From Zychaea mexicana (taxonomy: Eukaryota; Mucoromycota; Mucoromycetes; Mucorales; Lichtheimiaceae): a stretch of 64,000 nucleotides of DNA. The stretch lies in the NCBI RefSeq assembly GCF_025766255.1, contig NW_026516685.1, positions 310,001 to 374,000 of the forward strand, given 5' to 3'. This document shows, one piece after another, positions 1 through 11,883 of the stretch. Position 1 is the first letter of the stretch. Each line of letters starts with the position of its first letter. The notes beneath the pieces were generated by a model that saw nothing but the letters and a program-made list of their open reading frames with translations, was not told the origin of the DNA and searched no databases. A program made the position numbers and the translations under genes.

Positions 1-146
1 ACTTTCTTTCTTTTTGACACAAACCTTCTTCTCGTCTTAACCTGGTCCATCTCTCCCTCACGTTGGCTCTCAAAGCGCAGATGCAAGAGTTAGTACAATA
101 TGGAAAGTGTGAAGTGTACTTTGAGGTTTTGCATGTGGATGTGATA

Positions 147-169
147 CAGTGGTCCCCCGCTTTTTGCAG
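147..169 (+). repeat. Left terminal inverted repeat of MITE
   Basis: 23 bp, exactly the reverse complement of 647-669, preceded by TA. Confidence 0.9.
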
Positions 170-646
170 CCCCACTTTTTGCAGATCCTCAATTTTTGCA
201 GATTTTTTTGGAGCATACCCGCTCATCACTTAGTAAAATTGCAGTTTCCTCACTTTTTGCATTTTGCAGGCCAAAAATGGGGACCTGCAATTTTCCGCTA
301 TTAACTCGAGAGCCTGGGACACAGAGTCTTGAACCAGTGACATCTACATGTAATGTTGATAGATAGCGTCCTTTTGCTCGTCAGTAAGCTTTGGGTATTA
401 TGCTTTTACCATAGTGGTGTGGAGGTGTCAATAGTGCAGTATATAAACATCAAGAATGAGACGACAGCCTTTTATATAAGAGTTGATTTATAATAAGTAG
501 CCTCAGTACAACACCGACACTTTTAATTGGTTTACTATCATTGACACTTGATTAACATAATAGACTCAGTCTGTGTAACATCTCATACTCATCCTCACTT
601 TTTGCAGTTCCCCACTTTTTGCAGTTTTTTCCACCAAAAACCGCTG

Positions 647-669
647 CTGCAAAAAGCGGGGGACCACTG
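647..669 (-). repeat. Right terminal inverted repeat of MITE
   Basis: 23 bp, exactly the reverse complement of 147-169, followed by TA. Confidence 0.9.
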
Positions 670-671
670 TA

Positions 672-3600
672 TACGAAAGAAGATATGAATTTCGACGTGT
701 CTAAAGAAGTGTGTGTACAGCATACAGTCGCTAATGTTATCCTCCTTTCTTCTCTGCTACTACTATAGGGTTCTGACTTTTTGAAATGGTTGGTTCGGGT
801 TTGTTGTTTGCATCCCACCCTTAAACATAAGCAACAACTGTAAGTACGGTAGGGAATGAAATGTGAGGATGAGCTGGAGAGAAGTCGAGTGTCTGTTGGA
901 GGTGCTGATGCCATGACGTGTCAGGAATAGTTGCATATTAAGAACAGCTGCTCATAGATGTTTTCTTTTTTCTAATAGAGGATGGCTCTGCGGTGATCTG
1001 TTTGAACTTGGATTGGCTTAGACCCCATCTCTCTCTGTCTATAACTTTGCTGTAAAACGACAAAACAAATGTAAGTCAGCTTGGGATGGAGGAGGATGGT
1101 AATGCCGTGTCAAAAATAAAGATAGCACAGTGGGTGAAACCCTCTAATGATCTTTTTCTTCGGCTAGAAGAAGTGTTTCTGTCTTGGCTGTGATTCTCTG
1201 CTCTACACTGGCTGGGTGTTCGGTTCTCCTGTGTCTCATCGTAGAAGTATAGGTAAATATAGCACGATAGAATCTTGTATGTGTGTGGTTTGACAGTTTC
1301 CCATTAACTATTCGTCTCTTTCGTTTCTCGGAATGGCGATAGTGCACAGACACCTCCATGCCAGTCAAGATTGATGCTCCACTGTCATCCCGCTCCTAGA
1401 AGCCGACCTGTCAAGTAGTCCATCGGCAGTGGTCAAGATCTATCCATCCATCTGGACGGTGGCGTGTGCTTTTTGCTTTGACTTGGACCTGAGGAAGTCC
1501 TTAAAAGCCTCATCTTCTTCTTTGCGTTCTTTATATATTTTATACCCCCCTCCCCTTCCCCTTGCTCTGACCCAGGAAGTCGTTAAAAGCGTCTATTGCG
1601 TTCTTTATATAGTTTATCCCCCTCCCCTCCCCCTTTGCTTTCTTTCACAGTTCCTAGTAGCCTCTGTCTCGACCCATCTTCGGATGTTGCATCGTTTCAC
1701 GCGAACGGCTGTTTTTTTACTCAGGCAGCCTCCGGGCGTAAGTCCTGCTTCATCTACAATTTCCCCGCGCCCACGGGTAAAAAGTGCGGCCGAGGTCCCC
1801 CATGAATTTGGGGAATGCTTTTGCGTAAGTATTTACTTTCTCTTCTTCTGTCTGTGAATTTACATGGATGAGAGTTCCTTTTTTGGATTTTTCAGCTAAC
1901 TTTTAAAGATCTTAATAATAAAGATGTTATTGCTCTTGCTTTTCATTTTCATTATATGTTTTCCTGCTGTATAAGTTTTAGACGTCGCTATTCATGCTTC
2001 TATTTGCACCATTTGTAAATGTGCACATAGCCAAGGGGTCATGGTCCCACACATTTCAGTATAGCAAAACAATAATCAAGACTTCCTCAGCAGGGAAAAG
2101 GAGCACAATATGTCGAAAACTTGTTGTTTCTGAAATCAACACATTCAATCATGACTATTGTGATAAGCACGACATTTTGTTTGATCAGGGGGGAAATGGT
2201 GGCGTACGATTCTTCTTCTGTTCATACTGTATGAATTTATATTTCTTTCCTCCCTCCATATCGCAAAATACAACTGGTAGACGTGGCAATATATACTATT
2301 TAAAAGTGTTATGACGATGGATTTCTTGTTGTGCAGTGGACATGTGCCCTTCGCTATCATTATCTTTTGCTGCTCTATTTCTTCTCTTTTTTCAGCCTCA
2401 CATGATCTGAAGAATCGATGTTTGCTCCAGCCAAGTTCTAATCATATCGCGTTTATCTTTCTGTATCATATAAAATACAGAGTATGTAACATTTGTAGAC
2501 ATGGCCTATTGCGTGGCAATAACTTATACGACTTTAGAAAGCATTTCATTTTTGCTATGTAACCGTTCGGTCGGATAGTATTCAGAGGGGAGACTAAGAT
2601 AAATAATTGAAAGCTATATCATACAATAGAGCAATGGTGCCCAGTGTAAACATAGAATAATGACAGGGGCCATCATCAAACTGAGGATCAGAACCTCCAG
2701 AAAACAAAGAAAGGGGTGTTGTTACACGATGTCAAGAATATCCAGTTGACTAATAGGATACCTGCTACTACTGACTGCTGGTACTAGTGCCACTTTAATC
2801 CAGATTTGACATACTTCTGGTAGACTTTTGCTGCTCTCGGCAATAGCGACGTGAGTCCTTTTCAAGCGCAAACTGATTAGTTAACCTTCAGGCACATCCA
2901 TAGATAATTCGGTCGTGGTAAGTTCTAACAGGAGGCCGTCATGCCTAAATCAGAAGCGGCGGCAATGACACATTTATAATGATGCTGTTCTCGATATCTG
3001 GTTCTAACTTCTCACTGCACTATTTCTTTTCAGACGTAGAATACTTGATCATTGTTGAACCACCACCGCTGTTTAGCGACCAGGGGCGCCGATGCCTTTT
3101 AAAATTTTTTTGCATAAGTTGTTTGTGGTCCCTTGAAGCCGGACATATAGTATACACCTGCATATGTCATCTCAAGGTCTGGCTCGATTGAGGCCTATTT
3201 GTGTCAATCATTGTTCAACATTATCAACATGATCCGCATCTGCTCCAAGGTGATCGACGACATTACTAACTGTGACCGGCCTCATCCAAGTCTACATTAC
3301 GCCACTCCCCATGGGCTTCTTGGATTATATCCTGCTGTACATTTTCCGGTACCTAGCCATGAAACAAGATTATCTATCATAGCACGCACGGCCCATGACA
3401 GCAAGGTTTTGGTTATGCTGTACATTTTCTTTTCTATTAATTTCCTGCTGATGTTCACGACTCGTCCTCATTTATTATTATCTGCATCCATTTACTACTC
3501 AATTGGTTATTTGGATGGCATCCTCGGCGACAAATACATTTCCAAAGATCATATGTTGCACAAACTCGTCAAAAATATATTCTGACACGTCTTCGTTTTT

Positions 3601-6095
3601 GATCAGCTCGTATCCATGCTTTTGGTGTTTCTTTTGAGCTGCTTCAGTTCATGTCCGTGTTGGTGGTTACGTCTTATTGCGCACTTTACACTTTTGCTCT
3701 GTGTCGCTACGTCGGATAGCATTGAGATATTATATTCAAGTTATACAATGCTCTTTTTCTGCGAAACGTACAAGGTGAGCATCGAATGTAATCGTTAAAA
3801 AAGCCAACTTGATCGTTAAAAGGATGCTCCGTTATTGGCAGGAATTACGGATCTTGTCATAAACACATATGATATGACTTTGTAAAGATGAAGGATAGAT
3901 ATATCGTCAACTCTGACACACAAATTTGATATTACAGTTGCCGACTTTAAACATTTTAAAAAGTTCGACAATACCAACAAGGATTAAAATGCAAGGTCGT
4001 CTGTGTCTGACGCGCTACCGGATGTACGCCTGAGATTTGAGAATTGTATGTAATGTAGCCTAAAGAGAGCGTGAAGGTTTTTAGTGACAGATTTCACACA
4101 AACAACCAGCATAAAACTTCTAAGATGATATGAAAAAGTAGTAGGGATTCAAAGATTACCTAAAGAATTTGCGGATTATAAGGTGTGTGCACCATATGGT
4201 GACAATGGTGGATACAAAATCGAGCTACACATGCATCGTACGAGCGGGTTGTAGAGAAGTGGATGTGTATATCAGAAATCCAAATGGTTCCGAGTATCGA
4301 AGCCAAGTGTGGCAGGATACATAATCAGTAATAATAGTAGTAACAAAATGAATGAAATTTTGTCTCTTATACCTTTTAATCTAGTAAATTTAAACAGGCT
4401 TTACTAGATTGGCGGTCTGCTATGATAATGCAACCGATTAATAGACATATGAAATAGCGTAATGAATAGAACCGCTATCACTGAGCGCTATCTGGACTGA
4501 TATAAACGAAGCTGATGCTTTTGTATCGGATCATGCGGATCTGATCCAACTGTGCACGAAATGAACGCCCAAAAAAACGGTGCTCGTGTAACAGACGACA
4601 CTCGAAATTTGTTATCAACAATGTCCTTGGTAATATCTTCGTTGTTATGGTATCGTCTACTGCCAAGTATTTTAGTAGGTTCTATTAGACTATGACTTTC
4701 ATAACTTGTACGGTCATACGGATCTTCATCACGTACAACGTATAAAGTATTATATCTGAGGATCTTCATATATTCTGGTCCTACTTAGTCAACGAGGGGA
4801 AAAAAGAAGTGCCTGGACATTCGATATGATACTACCCGATCATCGTCATATTATAGGCCATATAGAAGTACAAACCTGAGGAAATCTGTTCCTATTGACT
4901 CATTCGAGTCTTCCTGGTTCAGTAGCAACACGCACACCTAAAACAGATATATCCAAACTAATGCGACAGTTGTATGTACCAGTTTAAGGACAGTATGCTG
5001 GCCATTGGATAGGTTTTTTTTTTCTGAGGTCTGGTCGCAATGGGGGTACCTCAAAAACTCGAACTCTAAAGTTACTGTGCAGTGGCGCGGATATATGTGG
5101 TTCTATGGAGAACGCGACTAAGACACTGTGTACACGATGGCAGGAAATTGGCTCACTTTACCCTTTTGCTCGTAACCACAAGTAAACATCGTTTCCACAC
5201 ATAACCTTCTAGTATCCATCCATTCTTCCTTTTTGCGTCATGCCAACTACTGCGTAAATTTCATACAGTGCTAGAGGAACTGTCAATGACAAACCTATTC
5301 AGTAGGAAAGCACAGCTGAAGCAACGCGCAAGGCACTTGCTAATCAATACTCTCTGCTGCCTTATCATTACACTCTCTATGAAGAACCCCCCAAAATCGG
5401 CAATCCAGTCTGCCGAACTAATCACTTTGAAAATTCTGAATATCCTTTCTACGCCGTTAACGATGTACAAGTCTTTTTTGGATCGATGTCTTGCTAGCCC
5501 CGTTTTGCACACGCACATAACTTCAATCGATTCCTTTATTTCCAAAAGGCACATGGTATGACTGGTACACGTACGACTTAGTCGCAGGATTATGTAACTC
5601 TCGACGCGCCAATGACACATATCCCTTCATGTTTGTGGCGGGTCAATCTTTCCGCTACAGTCATCAGCCATGATTGTGGCAGAGACGTAATCAAATTCAT
5701 ATACATTACTTGTAGCCTTGAACGACAGTGGTGAAGCGCATGGTCATCGCGCCAACAGTCAGCATTATGCGACCTTGCGTTCCCCTGTTGTCACGACACG
5801 CTGAAAGCCAGTGGGACTTTTTATTACGACAAAAGCGAGTTGCTTAACACTATCAAGATCGTTGGTGCAATTGATTTAACTGTCGCTTATTTTGTTGTTG
5901 CCGGCATGACTTGATCCAAGATGTTGGAGCAATCGTTTTTGAAGGAGCTGAGATACCGTTGACAAGCGAATTAAATAAAAGGGAAACGCGAGTCCCGCGC
6001 TTTTCTGGAAAAATATCGGGTCTCTTCTTTCTAATATTTTCCACCTTCTACTCTTTTTCACTTTTGTATCTAATAAAGCAAATTAACACGAGCAC
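672..6095. other. Gene-poor region without a supportable gene
   Basis: About 5.4 kb upstream of PSF1. Open frames of up to about 140 codons occur (for example 1429-1857, 3199-3585 and 5261-5620), but none resembles a known family. None shows codon bias or a coherent splice pattern I can defend. The only structures seen are the tandem duplication at 1473-1643 and AT-rich sequence. Decayed genes or non-coding transcripts cannot be excluded. Confidence 0.5.
1473..1643 (+). repeat. Imperfect two-copy tandem duplication, about 85 bp unit
   Basis: Unit 1 (about 1473-1560) and unit 2 (about 1561-1643) share the same succession of blocks: TTGCT-TGAC, AGGAAGTC-TTAAAAGC, TTGCGTTCTTTATATA, then a C/T-rich run of CCCCCTCCCCT type. 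They differ by substitutions and small indels. The pyrimidine-rich end resembles a polypyrimidine tract, so a duplicated intron end or promoter segment is possible. Nothing decides this. Confidence 0.7.
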
Positions 6096-6710
6096 ATGTC
6101 GACCATGTATGGTGAAACCAGCTACAAGCTTGCAAAAGAAGCAAAACGTACATCCGACATGCTCATATCCACATACAATGACGATCTGGTACAAAGTGTG
6201 TGTCGCGAAATCCGAATGCTAAATGCGCGTGCCGGTGCGAGTCTTCGAGAAATGCGCAACAGCGACAACAGCCCGCTCAACGTGCCCTCACAAATCACAC
6301 AAATCATGCTACACCATCTTACCATCAAACGTAACAAACGGATTCTATTTGCATACCATCACCAACGATTGGAAAAGCTCAAAGAACTGTCATGGAGCGT
6401 TGGACGGCAGAATCAGGAACGAAAAATCAAAGAGGCGCTCAGCAAAGAGGAAAACGATTTCTTGGAAAGATACGGCGACTTGGTTAGCGACTACAAGAGC
6501 CACTTTTTGGATATTGATTTGGGGGGCAATGGAGGTGTGGGCTTGGATCCTCCACTAGACTTGTTTATCGAAGTTCGTGTTTTACGCGACGCGGGCAAAA
6601 TCAACACAGAATATGGCGAACTGAATCTGACAAAGGGAAACCAGGAGTTTGTACGTCGATCCGATGTCGAAACATTGATCAAGGCTGGGTACCTCAAACA
6701 CATCGCATAA
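6096..6710 (+). CDS. PSF1: GINS complex subunit PSF1
   Basis: Uninterrupted ORF of 204 residues encoding the PSF1/GINS1 subunit. In the known family PSF1 joins SLD5, PSF2 and PSF3 in GINS, which with MCM2-7 and CDC45 forms the CMG replicative helicase in the nucleus. Seen here: the N-terminal MYGE start and helical A domain (residues 4-110), a central acidic linker, and a C-terminal B-domain strand pattern (about 150-204) with LFIEVRVLRDAG and an ending like RRSDVETLIKAGYLKHI. Length matches the yeast and human proteins (about 200 residues). Two in-frame ATGs lie close together (codons 1 and 4); codon 4 (MYGE) aligns with the usual family start, so the true start may be 6105. No intron is needed. 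The neighbouring F-box gene is convergent. Confidence 0.9.
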   Translation: MSTMYGETSYKLAKEAKRTSDMLISTYNDDLVQSVCREIRMLNARAGASLREMRNSDNSPLNVPSQITQIMLHHLTIKRNKRILFAYHHQRLEKLKELSWSVGRQNQERKIKEALSKEENDFLERYGDLVSDYKSHFLDIDLGGNGGVGLDPPLDLFIEVRVLRDAGKINTEYGELNLTKGNQEFVRRSDVETLIKAGYLKHIA

Positions 6711-7167
6711 TTCGGATTCTCTTAATCATTTCACCTTCCAAGTCCTTTCTCTTACCACGCTTAGCCATCTTTTCCTTCTTATCCGACACTAGATCATCAC
6801 TACATGCCCTTCCTTCATTCGCACCCTTACATACAAAAGCCATTGTTCATGCCATTCGTAATACATATCTGCATCCATTTTTTACATATAGAAAGTACCA
6901 TAGATATCTAACCTAGTTGTACAATGAAAGCAGTGCTGTCATTCCCATGAGTTGCAATTATACAGTGTGCTTTTCTGACATAATCCACTTCAGCATATCA
7001 TTCAAAGTACTGTGAAGAGCTCGACTATGCAAGTTTCACAACAATCCGAGCTGAAAACCAGACCAAATATCGTTTATTATACCTTTGAGAATAAAGTACA
7101 TACAAGCCAGCACTGCTACTACTACTTTCATAATACTATCATACTGCTACCAACATAGCAAAACTAT
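6711..7167. other. Convergent 3' intergenic region
   Basis: AT-rich sequence between the ends of PSF1 and the F-box/LRR gene. It contains AATAAA-like motifs on both strands (for example near 7089), suitable as polyadenylation signals. No gene seen. Confidence 0.5.
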
Positions 7168-8940
7168 CTATCTTGAAGATACTCCTGGACACGATAGAAC
7201 TTCAATCCCTTTACTGGATCCTCCGCTTCCAATGCTGATCTTACGAAATGAATTGACACCTGCATCTGTGATAGTAGAGACCTTTGTAACACGAAATAGC
7301 ACCAAGCTTTCGACTCGTGCAAAATGCTCAAGGACAGCATCAGTAACACCTTTCGCAGCTGTCAGTTTCATATTCAATATTTTGGTTTCCATTAAGTCGT
7401 TGTGCCCACACAATCCATCCTGCCTCTGTGGAGAAAGTCGTCGACATTATTACTGTACGGTGATGTGCGGCTCAAGCTTAGTCTCCTGACTACTGGGTGC
7501 TGTGATGGTTCGCACAACTGCATTAGACCTTGGTTGTCGATGGGTATGTTCGTGAGACACAGTCCTTTAAGCTGTTGCAAACGGCGAAGCGGAGAAAGGT
7601 CGCAAAGAGGATTCTCGCTGAACATGTGAAGGAAATTTCGCAAGAAAAGAAAACGGAGCCGTTGCAGCGTACAATGGTTGTGATAATGCTGTTCAGATGC
7701 TGCGTTGTTCCAGCGCGATTTCCAATTTCCAAGATCTCAATTTGTTGCTGCATGAGCAAAATCTGGGCCCAATCTTCGCTTGACATACCAATGATGTCCG
7801 TCAACCCCAACCTTGTCAGCTGTGTGAATTGATTGCGTGCCAATATATCCAACCAATGAATATCAGAAAGACCGTAGGCGACTATACGTAAATGTTCTAG
7901 TATCGGCTGCGATTTTACTACTATAGGCATGATCCTCTCGTGACCCTTGCCGTTGAGTACCAGTTCATAAGCCATACTGCCTTCCTCGCCATCATTCGAT
8001 GGTTTCCTTTCTGTTATTTTAGTATCAGCACTCGTGCTTCTTGATAGTGACATCCATCTGTCTGCTATGGCTGGTTCGCTGCAATCCCACATAATGTAGC
8101 GTAAAAGAGGGCACAGCTCATAAGCTGTATAGATGTTGGTTGGAGATACGTTATTGAATCGTGAGTAAGACGATAATATCAAGTACTTGATGTGGGAGCA
8201 ACGCTGCAATACGGGACGGATCCGGTATTTAAAATTGAGCACACTGTCCAGTCTTAAGAAGATAATGTTGTGTATCGGTGGCCTTTTGTGTCTGCTTCTG
8301 CCAACAACTTGTTCAAGTGTAGCGTCTGATAAGTTAGTGCGGCCATCAAACATCACTGAAAGATGCGTCAATGACGGCAAGAAGTCCAGTAGCATTGGCA
8401 GCGAGATATCGCAAGTGTGAAATGAAATCGTCAGAGCAGTTAGCGTATGCGAGAAATATCTGATGATTCCTGGCAGTAACGTGCTACTGTCGAAATTAGG
8501 TTGTAATTGTTTGCTATGCACATGGTTGCTAATGTCATAAAACAAAAAAAAAGCTTTAGTATATCTTTTGCGCATAAGCAGTAGTAAGCACTACCGAATA
8601 CGCGATCCTCTTGACACGAAAAAAAGTATTGTTTTACTTTACCAAGGACGCGGATGCAGCATCCTCGCCAAGCAAGTCGTTCCAGTACTTTATACGTGGC
8701 TTGAGATTTGATGTATACTGATTTGACTTGTTGTCCCAGACATTGAAGCATCGCGTCGCTCCTTTTGTTCCATGCATCAGGCGAGATTTCCACCAGTGTC
8801 CACAGGGCTGTCTGGTAAGTGTGGATCGCGTAAAACCAGCGGCGACATACTTTCACACATTCGACACAGTCCCGCTGACCGATGAACGAGAAGATGTACT
8901 GAATGATTTCGGGAGGCAAAATCGCGATAAAATCAGTCAT
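7168..8940 (-). CDS. F-box and leucine-rich-repeat protein
   Basis: Four-exon model: 8618-8940, 7673-8528, 7494-7613, 7168-7425, giving 518 residues. The N-terminus (residues 3-45) is an F-box: LPPEIIQYIFSFI, then a CVKVCRRW core and an aromatic/Trp tail. The rest is a series of leucine-rich repeats of the AMN1/SCF type (ITDAGV and similar near the end). F-box proteins bind SKP1 and present substrates to the SCF ubiquitin ligase; the substrate here is unknown. Intron 3 (68 nt) and intron 2 (59 nt) restore frame exactly. Intron 1 uses a weak GTGTCA donor (8617) in this model, and a better GTAAAG at 8635 breaks the frame with the obvious acceptor, so this junction is uncertain. Confidence 0.75.
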
Positions 8941-9936
8941 ATTACGTGTATGTGAAAGGTACGAGGCTTTTAATCGGACAAAGCCTGCATAATATAATCC
9001 GGACTCGTGAATAGTATGTCCGACAAAGGAAAAGCGAGTCGAAGATTGATCATTAAATTTATGCTATCATAGCGATACGCAGATACACATTAGAACAGGG
9101 CTCTTTCTTAAAACCATCGACTTCTCGATACGAAGGAAAAGGCTTCATTTAACACTCGCGTTTATTGTCTATGAACCGCAAAAGTCATATATTAGTAACG
9201 CATCGCTTGGCCTGGAAAACACAGCATCCCTGTGTGCATGTTTTGGTAGAGCAACTATATCATATCTTTAACAGTCCTCCTGATATCTTTGGTGAGCGAT
9301 CATCACTTTCAATTAGATGACGCATACCTTGAGAATATGTAACGAAGTAAAGTTAAATAAGAAAAGGAAGAGAGAAGTGAAGGTGTAAGGGAGTAGAAAG
9401 AGCTGTTACAAGAATCACGCTTTGAAAGCAGGCACATCACAAAGGTTTTTCGATCCAGGTGAAAACCAAAATGATAAGAAAATTGTGTTGTGATAAGCTA
9501 CGTGCAGGAAGAGTGAGAGAGGAACAGCTGAAAAAAAAACATTCCAATTTACAGATCTGGCGATTATACATGTCTGCTGGCGTATGCTCTGGCGTTGTCT
9601 TTTATAAAATAACCTTTTTCTAAAGGAGGATCCTCGGTAACAATTTTTTTTCTTGACAATTACTTTGGCAATTTAGGCGAACACAGAAGGTGAAAGAGAG
9701 TGCTAAAGCGTTGTGATCGTGTTACTGCCAGCTACGATACAGAGCCACTGTCACTGTTCCCCCGCTTTGTTTAGCACGGAGCTGTGAATGAATGGAGTGG
9801 GGAGTATTTAGTATTTTGTTCGCGAAAAAAGAAAAAGAAACTTTATAAGAAGAATGCGAAAAAGAAAAATATATTTTTATTATTTTGTTTATCATTTTCT
9901 TATTTGTGTGTAAAAAAAAATAAAAAAAAGTTCGTT
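8941..9936. other. Intergenic, A/T-rich low complexity
   Basis: No gene recognised. 9815-9930 is a strongly A-rich stretch with AATAAA-type motifs on either strand that may serve as the 3' end of the minus-strand ORF beyond. 9752-9770 resembles the left TIR of the MITE at 147 (15 of the first 17 bases) but no partner end is seen. Confidence 0.45.
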
Positions 9937-10260
9937 TCAATTATCCCAACATATACCGTTGGCATCACATGCACCCGAAGGTTCACGATCGGCTGCCGGA
10001 GTATATGACCACATTCCCACTGGTATATATTGCAAATTTTCTTCAGGGCGCGGACCACTGAATCTGCCGATCATCAGAAGAATTATGACAATAGCCAGCA
10101 CAAGCAATGACCCGATCATGGCACAGAGCAGTGCATCTGTACTACAGACCAAAGCTGTACCAAAACGAACTGAAGAGAAGAGAAAAAAGAAAGGCGAAAT
10201 TGCTCGCTTTATATAGACATTTTTTCTCGTTCGGGACTTCAAATCCCCGTGAATTTTCAT
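9937..10260 (-). CDS. Small single-pass membrane protein, hypothetical
   Basis: An ATG at 10260 opens a 107-residue frame. One strong hydrophobic segment of about 23 residues (beginning ALLCAMIGSLLVLAIV) lies in its middle. It is followed by a soluble, Pro/Gly/Trp-containing tail ending GICWDN. I do not recognise a family. The N-terminal part before the membrane helix looks intron-like: a pyrimidine-rich run ends in TTCAG just before the helix, so the true N-terminus may come from an upstream exon around 10330-10580. I could not find a frame-consistent donor for that. The tail is the part most likely to be coding. Confidence 0.35.
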   Translation of the reverse strand: MKIHGDLKSRTRKNVYIKRAISPFFFLFSSVRFGTALVCSTDALLCAMIGSLLVLAIVIILLMIGRFSGPRPEENLQYIPVGMWSYTPAADREPSGACDANGICWDN

Positions 10261-10583
10261 TGGCCCAGATAACGGGTTGCGTATCAACTTGTGGGTTGCC
10301 TACTATGGCATAACAAAACATACAGCACCAAAGGAAATGAAAGGAGGAGTGGTACCTGATGGTCAAGTAGACAAGCGTGCTTCGGCGGTAGTGGTACGTG
10401 TCTCTCACCATGGGCTGCTGTACCTCCGATGCTGTCGCCGCTTGGTTGTGAGGGGTCCGTGCACGGCACCGTGTCAAGCGAAAACAAAGACACGAATGCA
10501 AATGAGCAAGTAGATTCACGGAAGAAATGCTTTTCTGCGAGCAATAAAATGATGGAAATAGGAGTAACTGACAAGGTAGACAA

Positions 10584-11883
10584 CCTAATAGGCTCTCCAG
10601 CATCAGTCGTTTAGTGAATATCAAGGACACGATCCTCCCAGCAGCCAGTTTCCATTCTTCACTTAACAAGATAAACAGTATAGAGCGTAGTCCACAGACG
10701 ATTCCATTTTGCTAGTATCTTTTGACTGCATGTGCGGTGTGCGGGAATAGATACACCTCACACTTGAGCCCAACGCTGCAGTGTATATAAAAAAGACCTC
10801 ATTGTGAAGCGTGTTTGTCTACTGTTGCTTTATAATTTTCGTCATCCGCCAACAGTTCTCTGAACTACGCCGTGTAACCTCCCTCCATCCGTTCCGAATT
10901 CATACTCTATCCAAGTATGTGTGTGCTGCCGCAAATAAGCTGACCGCTCATGGTAAGTATACGCTGCCGCTGCTGACAAAGTTAATCGGTTCGTTTGTTT
11001 TTGTGCGGTTCTACGTTATTTTTGAGCAGCGTTCAAGATCCATTGGGACGATCAAGAGAATAACACTATAAACGATGACTTCCTACTGTACATCTTTTGA
11101 CCCTTTTGCGCGTAATTCGTTGCTCCATTGATCACCTTGTTCACTCGCCATCCCTTTGTGCATTTCGAGTGCGAAGTCAATTGGCCAAATCGTTGCGTCA
11201 CAATAATGCGCTTTCACTCTACGGAGTCAAGGGAAAGCTGTTGGGAACGTTCGAGGTTTGACACACGCATCACTTTGTCACTATCCGAAAAAGAAAGATC
11301 CGTGTTGCGCTCTTCCTGACTTCCTCGTTCCTAGACTACCTCTGCTTCCTGCTGTTTTACGACAGTTATGCTTGTCATAAGTGTGGGTTGATTCAGTCAT
11401 GGTTGCCTTTTGCATATTACTTTTCAACAATTCGTTTGTAAGGAAGATTGAAAGAAAATAAAGTAGCTTTTGCTCCCTTTGTTGCTACTGTTATGATGAC
11501 TTCAGTTTTATAATCTAGACATTATTATGAATGCTGTTGTCTATTCGTTACCGCATCTGCAGGGTATTACAAAGCTATCCAATCCACTGAGCAGGGTTGG
11601 GATCCAGGAAACTCCAGTCTTTGATCGGATCTGTCCCATAAAGTACAACATGCAAATGAATGACAAACATGGATATGAACGTAGGTGGTTCACGTGCTGC
11701 GATATTAAACTTACTAGGATGATGTTGATATCTTGGTTGACAGCACACAGTAGCACTCCAGCGTCTTGTATTAAGCTTGCCTTTTCTTTGGCGTTTTTAA
11801 CTTGCTATCGTATTGTTGTTTGTTTGATAAGCATCAAGCTTAATACACGTGGTTCATCTATTGAGCAATTGCCCATGAGTTTG
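10584..11883. other. Unassigned region with isolated splice-like signals
   Basis: A TATA-like TATATAAAAA at 10783 is followed by a perfect GTAAGT donor (10951) and a plausible acceptor ending GCAG near 11030. The joined frame is only open for a few dozen codons and has no convincing ATG. On the minus strand a coding-like stretch near 11740-11830 ends at another GTAAGT. No protein family recognised; this may be non-coding RNA or fragments of an unmodelled gene. Confidence 0.3.

Larger units (their letters stand above)
147..669. mobile_element. MITE-like non-autonomous DNA transposon, Tc1/mariner-pogo type
   Basis: The element is bounded by a perfect 23-bp terminal inverted repeat (147-169 and 647-669) that begins CAGTGGTCCCCCGC. 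It is flanked on both sides by the dinucleotide TA (145-146 and 670-671), the target duplication expected of Tc1/mariner and pogo/Tigger transposons. Inside both ends, short direct copies of CACTTTTTGCAG or close variants recur (near 172, 240, 597 and 613), which look like subterminal transposase-binding repeats. At 523 bp, with no transposase ORF, it is a MITE that must rely on a transposase encoded elsewhere. The perfect ends suggest fairly recent movement. The superfamily is inferred from TIR start and TSD only. Confidence 0.88.

Noticed and set aside
3199..3585. 128-codon plus-strand frame and opposing short frames near 3500
   Set aside because: Neither strand gives a recognisable domain or consistent splice sites; kept only as part of the unassigned region.
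10811..11071. 86-codon plus frame upstream of a GTAAGT donor
   Set aside because: No in-frame ATG, and the spliced continuation is only a few dozen codons without a known motif.
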